A stretch of 64,000 bases of DNA, from contig NZ_JAHXGQ010000001.1 of NCBI RefSeq assembly GCF_019375475.1, forward strand, positions 1 through 64,000. Direction: 5' to 3'. Shown here piece after piece: positions 1 to 8,308 of this stretch. Each line of letters starts with the position of its first letter. Positions within the stretch are counted from its first letter, which is position 1. The notes under the pieces were generated by a model, which had not been told where the DNA came from, did not search any database, and worked only from the letters and a program-made list of their open reading frames with translations. This stretch comes from Saccharothrix obliqua. GTDB lineage: Bacteria > Actinomycetota > Actinomycetes > Mycobacteriales > Pseudonocardiaceae. A program made the translations under genes and the position numbers.

Positions 1-20
1 CGTCGAGCGCTGATCCCGGT

Positions 21-58
21 CGGAACCCCTCGTGCCGCGGTCGGCGCGAGGGGTTCCG
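21..58. terminator. Hairpin terminator at window edge
   Basis: Perfect 12-bp inverted repeat (21-32 with 47-58) around a GC-rich loop. It lies just beyond the stop of the leftward HAD gene, so it probably terminates that gene and perhaps a rightward gene lying mostly outside the window; an in-frame TGA at 11-13 could be the end of that gene, but this cannot be verified. Confidence 0.7.
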
Positions 59-64
59 CCGTGT

Positions 65-706
65 TCAGGCCAGGCCCAGCGCGGCGGGCAGCTCCGCGAC
101 CGACCGCAGCGCGGTGGCCCGCGCCAGCACCGCCGGGTCCGGCGGGAAGTGCGGGTTCGGCACGGCGTAGACGGTCATCCCCGCGGCCAGCGCGGCACGC
201 AGGCCGTTGGTCGAGTCCTCCACGGCCGCGCACCGGGACGGCGTGACGCCGAGCAGTTCCGCCGCGCGCAGGTACACGTCCGGCGCGGGTTTGCCCGCAC
301 CCGCCTCCTCGCTGGACACCGCGACCGGCACCAGTGGCGCCAGGCCGGTGGCGGTGAGGAACGACGTGATCAGCACCGGCGGCGACGAGCTGGCGATCGC
401 GACCGGCCGGTGGGCGGCGATCGCCCGCACGGCGGCCACCGCGCCGGGCAGCACGGGCGGGCCGGCGTCGTAGCGGCGGGCCATCTCGCCGACCACGCCG
501 GCCGCGACCTCCGCCGGCGGCAGCCGCACGCCCACCGCCTCCACCAGGTACGCCGCCCACTCGGGCGTGCTCATGCCCTGCACGGCCCGGGTCGAGTCGT
601 CGCGCCAGGTACCACCGTGCCGGGCGGCGAACGCCCGCCGCACCTCGTCCCACGTCGTCTCGGAGTCGACGAGCACGCCGTCCAGGTCGAACACCACCGC
701 GTCCAT
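65..706 (-). CDS. HAD-family phosphatase (beta-phosphoglucomutase-like)
   Basis: About 213 aa, cytosolic HAD hydrolase. The DxD nucleophile motif is the N-terminal VVFDLDGVLVDSE, motif II is the SSS of AIASSSPP, the motif III lysine is in GAGKPAPD, and motif IV is VEDSTNG. The small helical cap fits the beta-phosphoglucomutase/phosphatase subgroup acting on sugar phosphates or similar small substrates; the substrate is unknown. The ATG at 706 starts right before the first motif; a GTG at 715 would add three residues. It diverges from the MFS gene, and the long palindrome at 734-773 lies 28 bp upstream, so both genes may share one regulator. Confidence 0.9.
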   Translation of the reverse strand: MDAVVFDLDGVLVDSETTWDEVRRAFAARHGGTWRDDSTRAVQGMSTPEWAAYLVEAVGVRLPPAEVAAGVVGEMARRYDAGPPVLPGAVAAVRAIAAHRPVAIASSSPPVLITSFLTATGLAPLVPVAVSSEEAGAGKPAPDVYLRAAELLGVTPSRCAAVEDSTNGLRAALAAGMTVYAVPNPHFPPDPAVLARATALRSVAELPAALGLA

Positions 707-733
707 GACCAGCACGGTAGTGTGAGCGCACTT

Positions 734-773
734 ACTTAGCTACCCTAACTAATTTCTGTTAGGGTAGCTAAGT
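734..773. promoter_or_regulatory. Long palindromic operator between HAD and MFS genes
   Basis: Two 16-base arms (734-749 and 758-773) are perfect reverse complements separated by 8 bases; the left arm reads ACTTAGCTACCCTAAC. The right arm overlaps the MFS start codon. The AT-rich symmetry is typical of a MarR/TetR-type or iron-regulator site. The half TTAGGGTAGCTAA resembles, but does not match, the 19-bp DtxR/IdeR iron box. Confidence 0.75.
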
Positions 774-1935
774 GAATTTCCTCGACCAACCCCGTCAGGT
801 GTGGGTCACGGCGTTCGCCGCGGTGATCGCGTTCATGGGCATCGGCCTCGTGGACCCGATCCTGTTGTCCATCGCGGAGGGCCTGCACGCCACGCCATCA
901 CAAGTCACCCTGCTGTTCTCCTCCTACCTCGGCGTCCAGGTCCTCGCCATGCTCGTCACCGGCGCGGCGAGCGCGCGCTTCGGCGCGAAGCGCACCCTGG
1001 TCGCCGGTCTCGCCCTGATCGTCGTCGCGACCGTCCTCTGCTCGCTCGCGGCGACCATCGGCCAGCTCGTCGCGCTGCGCGCGGTCTGGGGCCTGGGCAA
1101 CGCCTTCTTCATCGCCACCGCGCTCAGCGTCATCGTCGGCGCGGCGTCCGGCGGGCAGCACAAGGCGATCCTGCTGTACGAGGCGGCGCTCGGCCTCGGC
1201 CTGTCCGTCGGCCCGCTGCTCGGCGCGTTGCTCGGCAGCATCTCGTGGCGCGGCCCGTTCGTCGGCACGGCCGTGCTGATGGCCGTCGCGCTCGTGCTCT
1301 GCTCGGTGTTCCTGGCCGACGACGACGGGCCCCGGCGTCGCATCGGCCTGCTCGACCCGCTCAAGGCGTTGCGCCACCCCGGCCTGCTGCGCACCTCCCT
1401 CGGCTCCGCGCTCTACACCGCCGCGTTCTTCGCCGTCCTCGCGTGGTCGCCGTTCGTGCTCGGCTGGGGCGCGGTCGAGATCGGCCTGATCTTCTTCGGC
1501 TGGGGCGTGTGCGTCGCGGTGGCGAGCGTGTGGCTCGCGCCGCGGCTGGGCAACCGGTTCGGCGAGCGCCGCGCCACCATCGCGGCCGTCCTGGCGTTCG
1601 CGGTGCTCATGCTGGTCATGGCCGTGCCCAGCAAGCCGTTGCTGGTGGTCGCGGTGATCGTCAGCGGCCTGGTGAGCGGGCTGCTGAACACGCTGTTCAC
1701 CGGCACCGCGATGAGCGTCAGCGACGCGCCCCGGCCGGTGGCCAGCGCCGGTTACAACTTCCTGCGGTGGCTCGGCGGCGCGCTCGCCGCGACGTTCGTC
1801 AGCCACCTCGCGCAGCCCTTCGTGGTCGCCGCGGTGTGCTGCGTGCTCGCCGCCGGGCTGCTCGCCGTCGGCCGCACCCGGCAGGCCCCGGTCACCGCCG
1901 AGGCCGTGCTGGTCGGCGAGGACGTGGTGGGCTGA
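772..1935 (+). CDS. MFS transporter
   Basis: 387 aa, about 12 hydrophobic helices, inner membrane. The loop between TM2 and TM3 carries the MFS motif-A-like SARFGAKRTLV, and the second half has GNRFGERRATI. It is of the drug/metabolite proton antiporter type; the substrate is unknown. The GTG start at 772 lies inside the right arm of the upstream palindrome and has no Shine-Dalgarno sequence, so the mRNA may be leaderless. Repressor binding there would block transcription directly. The next methionine is deep inside TM1. Confidence 0.88.
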   Translation: MNFLDQPRQVWVTAFAAVIAFMGIGLVDPILLSIAEGLHATPSQVTLLFSSYLGVQVLAMLVTGAASARFGAKRTLVAGLALIVVATVLCSLAATIGQLVALRAVWGLGNAFFIATALSVIVGAASGGQHKAILLYEAALGLGLSVGPLLGALLGSISWRGPFVGTAVLMAVALVLCSVFLADDDGPRRRIGLLDPLKALRHPGLLRTSLGSALYTAAFFAVLAWSPFVLGWGAVEIGLIFFGWGVCVAVASVWLAPRLGNRFGERRATIAAVLAFAVLMLVMAVPSKPLLVVAVIVSGLVSGLLNTLFTGTAMSVSDAPRPVASAGYNFLRWLGGALAATFVSHLAQPFVVAAVCCVLAAGLLAVGRTRQAPVTAEAVLVGEDVVG

Positions 1936-1999
1936 TCGGCCCAGCCGTTCCCCGGGACGTGCGGTGACCAGGGGGTTCGCCGCCGCGGGCGGTCGAGGT

Positions 2000-2032
2000 G
2001 TTCGCCTGGCGTTCACCTCGCTGTCCGCTGGA
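2000..2032 (+). promoter_or_regulatory. PHO-box-like 11-bp direct repeats
   Basis: Three consecutive 11-base units begin at 2000 (GTTCGCC), 2011 (GTTCACC) and 2022 (TGTCCGC). The Streptomyces PhoP operator is built from 11-nt units with conserved GTTCACC, so the middle unit is a perfect match and its neighbours are degraded. It lies 58 bp before the PhoX-type phosphatase start. Confidence 0.7.
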
Positions 2033-2089
2033 AGTGCGTTGGCCGACCTACGGTCGCCCAGTTCCCACTGAGCGATCTCGGAGGTCCGC

Positions 2090-4171
2090 GTGTCCTCATC
2101 CACCGATCGGGGCCGGCGCCTGCTGCCGCTGCTGCCCAACCACCCCCTCGGGCGGTCGGCGATCACCTGCAAGTACCGCTGTGGCGACGCATGTGCGCAC
2201 GAAGCGCCCAACACGTCCGGCAACTCGTACTTCGGCGACGTCGTCGGTGAGGTCGTCCGCCGCCGCGGCCTGCTGAAGGCGGGCGCGGTGCTCGCCGTCG
2301 CCGGCGCGGGCGCCGGGCTGGTCGGCACGGGCAGCGCGGTCGCCGCGCCCGAGGTCGAGGCGGACCGCGACCTCGGCGGCGGGCGGCGGCGGGACGGCCT
2401 CAACTTCACGCCCGTCGCGCCCAACACCGAGGACCGCGTGGTCACGCCCGAGGGCTACGAGTCGGCCGTCGTGATCCGGTGGGGCGACCCGGTGCTGCCG
2501 GGCGCGCCGGAGTTCGACTTCGACCGCCAGACGGCCGCCGCGCAGGCCAAGCAGTTCGGCTTCAACAACGACTTCTGCGGCCTGGTCCCGCTGAACCACT
2601 GGAACCGCTGGCTCATGGTGAGCAACCACGAGTACACGACCGAGGAGTTCCTGTTCCGGGACTGGGACGCCGACAACCCGACCCGCGAGCAGACCGAGAT
2701 CGCCTGGGCCGCCCACGGCCTGTCCGTCGTGCTGGTCGAGCGCGACCGCCGCAGCGGCCGGCTGGTGCCCAGGGTGGACCGCCACTACAACCGCCGCATC
2801 ACGGTGCGGACCGAGTTCGCGGTGACCGGGCCGGCCGCGGGCTCCCGCTACCTCAAGACCTCCGCCGACCCGAGCGGCACCAGGGTGCTCGGCACGCTGA
2901 ACAACTGCGCCGGCGGCGTCACGCCGTGGGGCACGATCCTGTCCGGCGAGGAGAACTTCAACCAGTATTTCGCCAACGCGGGCGGCGTCACCGACCCGGT
3001 CGTGAAGGCGCGGCTCGCCCGCTACGGCCTCGGCGGCGGCGCGACCACGCGCAAGTGGGAGCGGTTCGACAAGCGCTTCGACGTGGCCCAGGAGCCCAAC
3101 GAGGTCAACCGGTTCGGCTGGGTGGTCGAGATCGACCCGCTCGACCCGGACTCCACGCCCGTCAAGCACACCGCGCTCGGCCGCTTCAAGCACGAGGGCG
3201 CCAACGTGATCATCGCCCGCGACGGTCGCGTGGTCGCGTACATGGGCGACGACGAGCGCTTCGACTACATGTACAAGTTCGTCTCCGACGGGCGCTACAA
3301 GCCGGGCAACAGCCGTCACGCCCGCGAGCACAACAAGAAGCTGCTCGACCAGGGCACGCTGTACGTCGCGAAGTTCACCGGCGACAGCCCGGCCGCCGAG
3401 ATCGACGGCTCCGGCAGGCTCCCGGCCGACGGCGAGTTCGACGGCTCGGGCCAGTGGATCCCGCTCGCGTCCGGCAACCGGTCGTTCGTCGACGGCTTCA
3501 CCGCCGAGGAGGTCTACGTCTTCACCCGGCAGGCCGCCGACAAGGTGGGCGCCACCAAGATGGACCGCCCCGAGGACGTGGAGCCGAACCCGCGCAACCG
3601 GCGCATCTACGCCGCGCTCACCAACAACACCGACCGCGGCAAGGCCGGCAAGGAGGGCGCGACCGAGATCAACCCGCGCGTCAACAACAAGCACGGCCAC
3701 GTGCTGGAGATCGAGGAGCGCCGCGGCGACAACACCGCGCTCGCCTTCTCCTGGAAGCTGCTGCTCGTGTGCGGCGACCCGAACTCGCCCGACACGTACT
3801 TCGGCGGCTACGACAAGTCCCAGGTGTCGCCCATCTCGTGCCCGGACAACGTGGCGTTCGACAGCCGGGGCAACCTGTGGATCTCCACCGACGGCAACGC
3901 GCTGAAGTCCAACGACGGCCTGTTCGCCGTCCCGGTCGAGGGCCGCTACCGGGGCCGGGTGAAGCAGTTCCTCACCGTGCCGAAGGGCGCGGAGACCTGC
4001 GGCCCGGTGGTGCAGGACGACTTCGTGCTGGTCAGCGTCCAGCACCCGGGCGAGGTCGACGGCGCGTCCGCGAACAACCCGCTGTCGCACTGGCCGGACG
4101 GCGGCACGAGCCAGCCGCGCCCGGCCGTCGTGGTGGCGTGGAAGAAGGACAAGGGCCGCATCTGCGGCTGA
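2090..4171 (+). CDS. phoX: PhoX-family (DUF839) alkaline phosphatase, Tat-exported
   Basis: 693 aa. A long N-region with a CKYRCGDAC cluster (residues 27-35) precedes a twin-arginine signal, VRRRGLLKAG followed by an Ala/Gly-rich hydrophobic stretch (about 56-85). The mature part is a beta-propeller of the DUF839/PhoX class, with HEYTTEEF, GGVTPWGTILSGEE, GRFKHEGANVI, MGDDERFDYMYKF and PDNVAFDSRGNLWISTDG blocks that supply the Ca/Fe ligands in characterised PhoX. It should release phosphate from organic phosphates outside the cell. The upstream PHO-box-like repeat supports control by phosphate starvation. Confidence 0.92.
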   Translation: MSSSTDRGRRLLPLLPNHPLGRSAITCKYRCGDACAHEAPNTSGNSYFGDVVGEVVRRRGLLKAGAVLAVAGAGAGLVGTGSAVAAPEVEADRDLGGGRRRDGLNFTPVAPNTEDRVVTPEGYESAVVIRWGDPVLPGAPEFDFDRQTAAAQAKQFGFNNDFCGLVPLNHWNRWLMVSNHEYTTEEFLFRDWDADNPTREQTEIAWAAHGLSVVLVERDRRSGRLVPRVDRHYNRRITVRTEFAVTGPAAGSRYLKTSADPSGTRVLGTLNNCAGGVTPWGTILSGEENFNQYFANAGGVTDPVVKARLARYGLGGGATTRKWERFDKRFDVAQEPNEVNRFGWVVEIDPLDPDSTPVKHTALGRFKHEGANVIIARDGRVVAYMGDDERFDYMYKFVSDGRYKPGNSRHAREHNKKLLDQGTLYVAKFTGDSPAAEIDGSGRLPADGEFDGSGQWIPLASGNRSFVDGFTAEEVYVFTRQAADKVGATKMDRPEDVEPNPRNRRIYAALTNNTDRGKAGKEGATEINPRVNNKHGHVLEIEERRGDNTALAFSWKLLLVCGDPNSPDTYFGGYDKSQVSPISCPDNVAFDSRGNLWISTDGNALKSNDGLFAVPVEGRYRGRVKQFLTVPKGAETCGPVVQDDFVLVSVQHPGEVDGASANNPLSHWPDGGTSQPRPAVVVAWKKDKGRICG

Positions 4172-4181
4172 CCCGAGGGGG

Positions 4182-4210
4182 GAGCCGGGCGGTCGAGTGC
4201 CGCCCGGCTC
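4182..4210. terminator. Convergent hairpin terminator
   Basis: Perfect 11-bp stem (4182-4192 with 4200-4210) between the stop of the phosphatase gene and the stop of the leftward gene at 4211, able to act in both directions. Confidence 0.75.
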
Positions 4211-4819
4211 TCACCGCTCGCGGGCCCGCCAGGCGGTCACCAGCCGGAACACGGCCCGCGCGCAGTGCTCGGCGAACGGCAGCGCGACCGGCCGTTCGCC
4301 GGCCACCCCGGCGCACACGTGCAGCTCGTCGCTCGACCCGTCCAGCACCAGCGTGTCCGGCAGGCCGTGCGCGTCCTCGACCACACCGGCGGTGAACACG
4401 GTGATGTCCGTGACGCGTGCCCGCTCGGCCACCGCCTCCGCCCGTGCCCGCAGCCGGTCCACGCGGTCACCGGACCCGGCGTGGTGGTCGTCGCCCAGCA
4501 GCAACCCGTGCGGGCTCAGCGTCGCGAACACCGGCGTGGTCGGCACCAGCCGCCACCGCCGCCGGAGCACGCCGCCGGTCGCGGTGTACCGGCCCACCGG
4601 CACGTCGGCCAGGACAGCCGCCACACCCGGCAGCGACCACCCGTCCGGGCGGTCTTGGGGCACGTGCTCGGCACGCAGGCGGGCGACGGCCTCCGGCACG
4701 ACCTCCGCCACGCGCGTCAGCACGCGGTGGACGTGGTCGAGGGGTTCGGGCCGGGCCGGCGTCACGACGTGCCGCGCCTCGGCACGGGCCTGGTCGAAGT
4801 AGCGGTCGAAATCGGACAT
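4211..4819 (-). CDS. Hypothetical protein
   Basis: About 202 aa starting at the ATG at 4819 (MSDFDRYFDQARAEA). I do not recognise the family. An N-terminal helical, His-containing segment is followed by an alpha/beta region with VGRYTATGGVLRRRW, an HGLLLGDDHH motif, and a C-terminal helix. There is no signal peptide or membrane segment. It diverges from the SDR gene at 4875 with only 55 bp between starts, so the two share a promoter region. Codon use matches the neighbours, so it is very likely a real gene. Confidence 0.7.
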   Translation of the reverse strand: MSDFDRYFDQARAEARHVVTPARPEPLDHVHRVLTRVAEVVPEAVARLRAEHVPQDRPDGWSLPGVAAVLADVPVGRYTATGGVLRRRWRLVPTTPVFATLSPHGLLLGDDHHAGSGDRVDRLRARAEAVAERARVTDITVFTAGVVEDAHGLPDTLVLDGSSDELHVCAGVAGERPVALPFAEHCARAVFRLVTAWRARER

Positions 4820-4874
4820 CGCCAACACCTCACCCACACGACGAGGTCGGAGCCACCATCTTAAGGTCCGTGTC

Positions 4875-5552
4875 ATGACCGATCGACCCGTCGCACTGAT
4901 CACGGGCGCATCGCGGGGCATCGGCCTCGCCACCGCGCGCCTCCTCGCGCCCACCCACGACGTGCTGCTCGGCGGCCGGGACGCGGCGGCGCTCGCCGCG
5001 GCCGACGTGCCCGGCGCGCGGCCGTTCGCGGTGGAGCTGACCGACGACGCCGCGCTCGCCGAGGCGGTGCGCGGGCTGGACCGGCTGGACGTGCTGGTGC
5101 ACAGCGCGGGCGTCGCGGACCTCGGCCGGCTCGCCGACACACCGGCCGCCGCCTGGCGACGCGCGTTCGACGTGAACCTGGTGGCGGTGGCCGAGCTGAC
5201 CCGGCTGGCGCTGCCGCTGCTGCGGCGGGCCGGCGGGCACGTGGTGCTGATCAACTCCGGCGCCGGCCTGCGGGCCAACCCCGACTGGGGCGTCTACGCG
5301 GCGACCAAGTTCGCGCTGCGCGCCTTCGGCGACGTGCTGCGCGCCGAGGAGCCCGCCCTGCGCGTCACGTCCGTGCACCCCGGCCGCACGGCCACCGACA
5401 TGCAGCGCGGTGTCCGCGCGCAGGAGTCCGGCGAGTACGAGCCGGAGCGGTACCTGACCCCCGAGTCGGTGGCGCGGGCCGTCCTCGCCGCCGTGCAGGC
5501 CGACGAGGACGCGCACGTCACCGACGTCGTGGTCCGGCCGCGGGAGCGTTAA
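4875..5552 (+). CDS. SDR-family oxidoreductase
   Basis: 225 aa, short classical SDR. The NAD(P)-binding TGASRGIG is at residues 11-18, the NNAG-equivalent is HSAG, the catalytic Ser lies in INSGAG and the Tyr/Lys in YAATK. The protein is about 20 residues shorter than a usual FabG because loops are trimmed. The substrate is unknown. Its stop overlaps the stop of the convergent amidohydrolase gene by 3-4 bases, leaving no intergenic terminator. Confidence 0.88.
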   Translation: MTDRPVALITGASRGIGLATARLLAPTHDVLLGGRDAAALAAADVPGARPFAVELTDDAALAEAVRGLDRLDVLVHSAGVADLGRLADTPAAAWRRAFDVNLVAVAELTRLALPLLRRAGGHVVLINSGAGLRANPDWGVYAATKFALRAFGDVLRAEEPALRVTSVHPGRTATDMQRGVRAQESGEYEPERYLTPESVARAVLAAVQADEDAHVTDVVVRPRER

Positions 5553-6850
5553 CGCAGCCGGCGGGCCACCGCCGCGACACCCGCCTGGGCCTCCCGCCGG
5601 TCCACGCGGGTGGTCTCGCCGTCCGCCACGACGTGCTCGCCCGCGACCCACACGTCGGTGACGCGCCGCGTGCCGGTGGCCCACACCAGGTTCGCCAGGA
5701 GCTGGTCGTCGGGTGCGTCCAGTCCGGTCGCGAACGCCGGGTCGTCCACGCCGACGTGCACGACGTCGCCCCACCGACCGGGCTCCAGCGCGCCGAGGTC
5801 GTCGCGGCCCAGCGCCGCCGCGCCGCCGCGGGTGGCCAGCAGCAGCGCGTCGGCCGCGCGGACGGCGGTGGCGTCCATGGTGGAGACGCGGGCCAGCAAC
5901 GCCGCCAGCCGGGCCTCCTCGAACAGGTCCAGGTCGTCGTTGGACGCGGGACCGTCCGTGCCCAGCCCGATGGGCACGCCCGCGTCCAGGTACGCCCGCA
6001 GCGGCGCGATGCCCGACGCCAGCTTGGTGTTGGAGCCGGGGCAGTGCGCCACGCCGACCCGGTGCCGGGCGTACACGTCGATGTCCTCCGGCGACAGGTG
6101 CACGGAGTGCGCGGACAGCACCCGGCCACCCAGCACACCCGCCCGCTCCAGCAGCTTGGGCACCGAGCCGTGCTCCGCGCGCTGCTGCTCGTCCTCCTCG
6201 GGCGACTCGGCGACGTGCAGCTGGACCAGCGCGCCCCGGTCCCGCGCCGCGCCCGCGATCTCGGCCAGGGCCTCCGGCGAGAGCAGGTACGCCGAGTGCG
6301 GCCCGTAGGACAGCTCGACCCGCTCGTGCGGCCCGAACCGGAGGCCGTCCGCGTCGATCCAGCGGGTGATCTCCTCGGTCATCGGCCGCCACGGCATACC
6401 CGGCAGGTCCATGATCGCCGCGCCGAACACCACGCGGGAACCGGCACGCAGCACGGCGTCGGCCAGCTCCGGGCCGTGGAAGTACATCTCGGCGCTGGTG
6501 GTCACGCCGTTGCGCAGCATCTCGACCGCGCCGAGCAGCATCCCCGCGCCGATGTCGGCCGGGACCATCCGCGCCTCGGCCGGCCACATCGCCTCACGCA
6601 GCCAGCGCAGCAGCGGCAGGTCGCCGCCGAGGCCGCGCAGGACCACCATCGGGCTGTGGGCGTGCGCGTTCACCAGGCCCGGCAGCAGGATGCCGGTCAG
6701 CTCGCGGACCTCGCCGTCGAACGCGGGCGCGTCGGCGGCCGGCCCGACGTGCGCGACGCGGCCGTCCACGACGTCGACGACCGCGTCCCGCAGCACGGTG
6801 CAGGACGGGTCGCAGGGCAGGACAACGGGGGCGTGCAGGCGCAAGGACAT
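5549..6850 (-). CDS. Amidohydrolase (chlorohydrolase / nucleobase deaminase type)
   Basis: About 433 aa metal-dependent hydrolase of the TrzN/AtzA/guanine-deaminase-like subtype. Metal ligands are visible: HAHSP (HxH), a later His in VQLHVAES, His in LSAHSVHLSPED, and Asp in GLGTDGPASNDDLDLF. A likely role is hydrolytic deamination of a cyclic amine such as a purine or a SAH/MTA-type nucleoside; the substrate cannot be fixed from sequence. The ATG at 6850 is preceded by GCAGGA; a GTG at 6868 is the alternative. It lies only about 24 bp downstream of the histidine-kinase stop and is probably co-transcribed with it. Confidence 0.87.
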   Translation of the reverse strand: MSLRLHAPVVLPCDPSCTVLRDAVVDVVDGRVAHVGPAADAPAFDGEVRELTGILLPGLVNAHAHSPMVVLRGLGGDLPLLRWLREAMWPAEARMVPADIGAGMLLGAVEMLRNGVTTSAEMYFHGPELADAVLRAGSRVVFGAAIMDLPGMPWRPMTEEITRWIDADGLRFGPHERVELSYGPHSAYLLSPEALAEIAGAARDRGALVQLHVAESPEEDEQQRAEHGSVPKLLERAGVLGGRVLSAHSVHLSPEDIDVYARHRVGVAHCPGSNTKLASGIAPLRAYLDAGVPIGLGTDGPASNDDLDLFEEARLAALLARVSTMDATAVRAADALLLATRGGAAALGRDDLGALEPGRWGDVVHVGVDDPAFATGLDAPDDQLLANLVWATGTRRVTDVWVAGEHVVADGETTRVDRREAQAGVAAVARRLR

Positions 6851-6874
6851 GCCGCGATCCTGCCGCACGAGCCG

Positions 6875-8041
6875 TCAGCGCTCGCCCAGCGGTAGTTCGG
6901 CGCGGACCTCCCAGCCACCCGCGGGTCGGCGGCCCGCGGTGAACGTGCCGCCCAGCAGCTCCACCCGCTCGCGCATCCCGACCAGGCCGAACCCGCCCGA
7001 CCCGCCGACCGGCGCGGCCTTCGGCGGTCGACCGTCGTCGGCGACCACGACCCGCACGGATTCCGCCACCACCGCCACCGAGACGTCCACGGCGGACACG
7101 CCCTCGGCGTGCTTGCGCGCGTTGGTCAGGGACTCCTGCACCAGCCGCAGCACCGAGCGGCCCAGCGCGGGCGGCACGCCGGTCGGCAGGTCCAGGTGCA
7201 GCCGCACCGGCTGGCCGGACTGCGCGACCACCTGCCGCACGTCGTCCGCCAGGTCGCTGGTCGCGGCGGGCGCGTCGGTCTCCGAGCCGCGCAGCGTGCC
7301 GACCAGGCGGCGCATCGCGGTCAACGCCTCGTTGCCGCTGCGGGCGATCACCGGCAGCACCTCCTGCGCCGCGCCCGGCACGGCCTGCGCCGCCTGCGCG
7401 TGCACCACTATCCCGGTCACGTAGTGCGCCACCACGTCGTGCAGCTCGCGTGCCAGCGCCATCCGCTCGGCGTGCTGCGCCGCGGCGACCTCCGAGCGCA
7501 CCAGCGTGGCCCGCTCCCGGTCCCGGGCGCGGAAGTACAGGCCGGTGCCGACGGACAGCACCAGCAGCACCGCGCCGCCGAACAGCTGCTGCCCGAGCGA
7601 CGGCCCGGCGTAGTTCAGGTCCGCGTAGTACCGCTCCCAGTAGGAGGGCCGGATGAGCTGCGTGACACCGGCCGCACCCACCAGGATCGTCGCGCCGAGC
7701 ACCGCGCGCCACACCGGTGCCTGCCGCACCACGACCGCCACCAACGCCATCACGGCCGCGCCTTCGGACAGCGTCAACCCGGACACCAGGGGTACCGTCG
7801 GTGCTTCGTCCACGAGTCGCAGCAGGGCCGACCCGGCGAGCAGGGCGGTCGCCGCGCACAGGGCCGCGTCGAACGGGCGGCGCGGCGCGAGCACCGCGAG
7901 GCCGGCCAGCACCAGCGCGCCGGGCAGCTGCCACCACTGGATGACGGCGAGCGCCTCCGTGCCGATGAAGAAGAGCAGGGCGCACGCCAGCGGCCACTGG
8001 CGGCGCGCGAGGGTCCGCCAGCCGAGGTTAGTGCTCTCCAC
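6875..8041 (-). CDS. Orphan NarL-type sensor histidine kinase
   Basis: 388 aa. About six hydrophobic segments fill residues 15-170, then a short linker, a HisKA_3 dimerisation domain with phospho-His at about 201 (ARELHDVVAHYVTG), and a GHKL ATPase domain with N-box QESLTNARKHAEG and G-boxes DDGRPP and GFGLVGMRERVELLGG. It lacks an extracellular sensor domain, so it probably senses a membrane signal. No response regulator is adjacent; the downstream partner is the amidohydrolase. The second kinase in this window (17853-19037) does have a regulator beside it. Confidence 0.92.
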   Translation of the reverse strand: MESTNLGWRTLARRQWPLACALLFFIGTEALAVIQWWQLPGALVLAGLAVLAPRRPFDAALCAATALLAGSALLRLVDEAPTVPLVSGLTLSEGAAVMALVAVVVRQAPVWRAVLGATILVGAAGVTQLIRPSYWERYYADLNYAGPSLGQQLFGGAVLLVLSVGTGLYFRARDRERATLVRSEVAAAQHAERMALARELHDVVAHYVTGIVVHAQAAQAVPGAAQEVLPVIARSGNEALTAMRRLVGTLRGSETDAPAATSDLADDVRQVVAQSGQPVRLHLDLPTGVPPALGRSVLRLVQESLTNARKHAEGVSAVDVSVAVVAESVRVVVADDGRPPKAAPVGGSGGFGLVGMRERVELLGGTFTAGRRPAGGWEVRAELPLGER

Positions 8042-8209
8042 GGGACGTCACGGTATGTCCTCGCGGCCGGTGCCCGCGTCCGACCGGGGTCGCGCGGGTC
8101 GTCATCCGGGGGACTGACCCGAACGCCTCGGAAAATACCCCGCCGGCCGATGCCGAATGAGCTTTGAGGGGGTGACTCTGGAGTTGTGCTCGGGGAACGG
8201 AGGAACGTG

Positions 8210-8308
8210 ATGTTGGGTTCGTTGGTGACATGGGCGGGCGTCGTGCTCGGCCTGTTGGTGCTGGTCCTGATGGCGCTCGCGGGTGTGCTGGTCGATTCCC
8301 AGCGTTGA
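8210..8308 (+). CDS. 32-aa single-pass membrane peptide
   Basis: A short ORF: ATG at 8210, GGAGG at 8199-8203 with ideal spacing, stop at 8306. It encodes MLGSLVTWAG followed by a continuous V/L/A/G hydrophobic helix and a VDSQR tail, an almost pure transmembrane segment. A GTG directly upstream (8207) is in frame. It diverges from the histidine kinase. The combination of ideal RBS and clean TM makes it credible, but no family is recognised; it could be a small membrane regulator or a toxin-like peptide. Confidence 0.55.
   Translation: MLGSLVTWAGVVLGLLVLVLMALAGVLVDSQR

Noticed and set aside
734..773. Iron box (DtxR/IdeR) identity for the MFS operator
   Set aside because: The core resembles TTAGG...CTAA but lacks the 19-bp spacing; not assigned.
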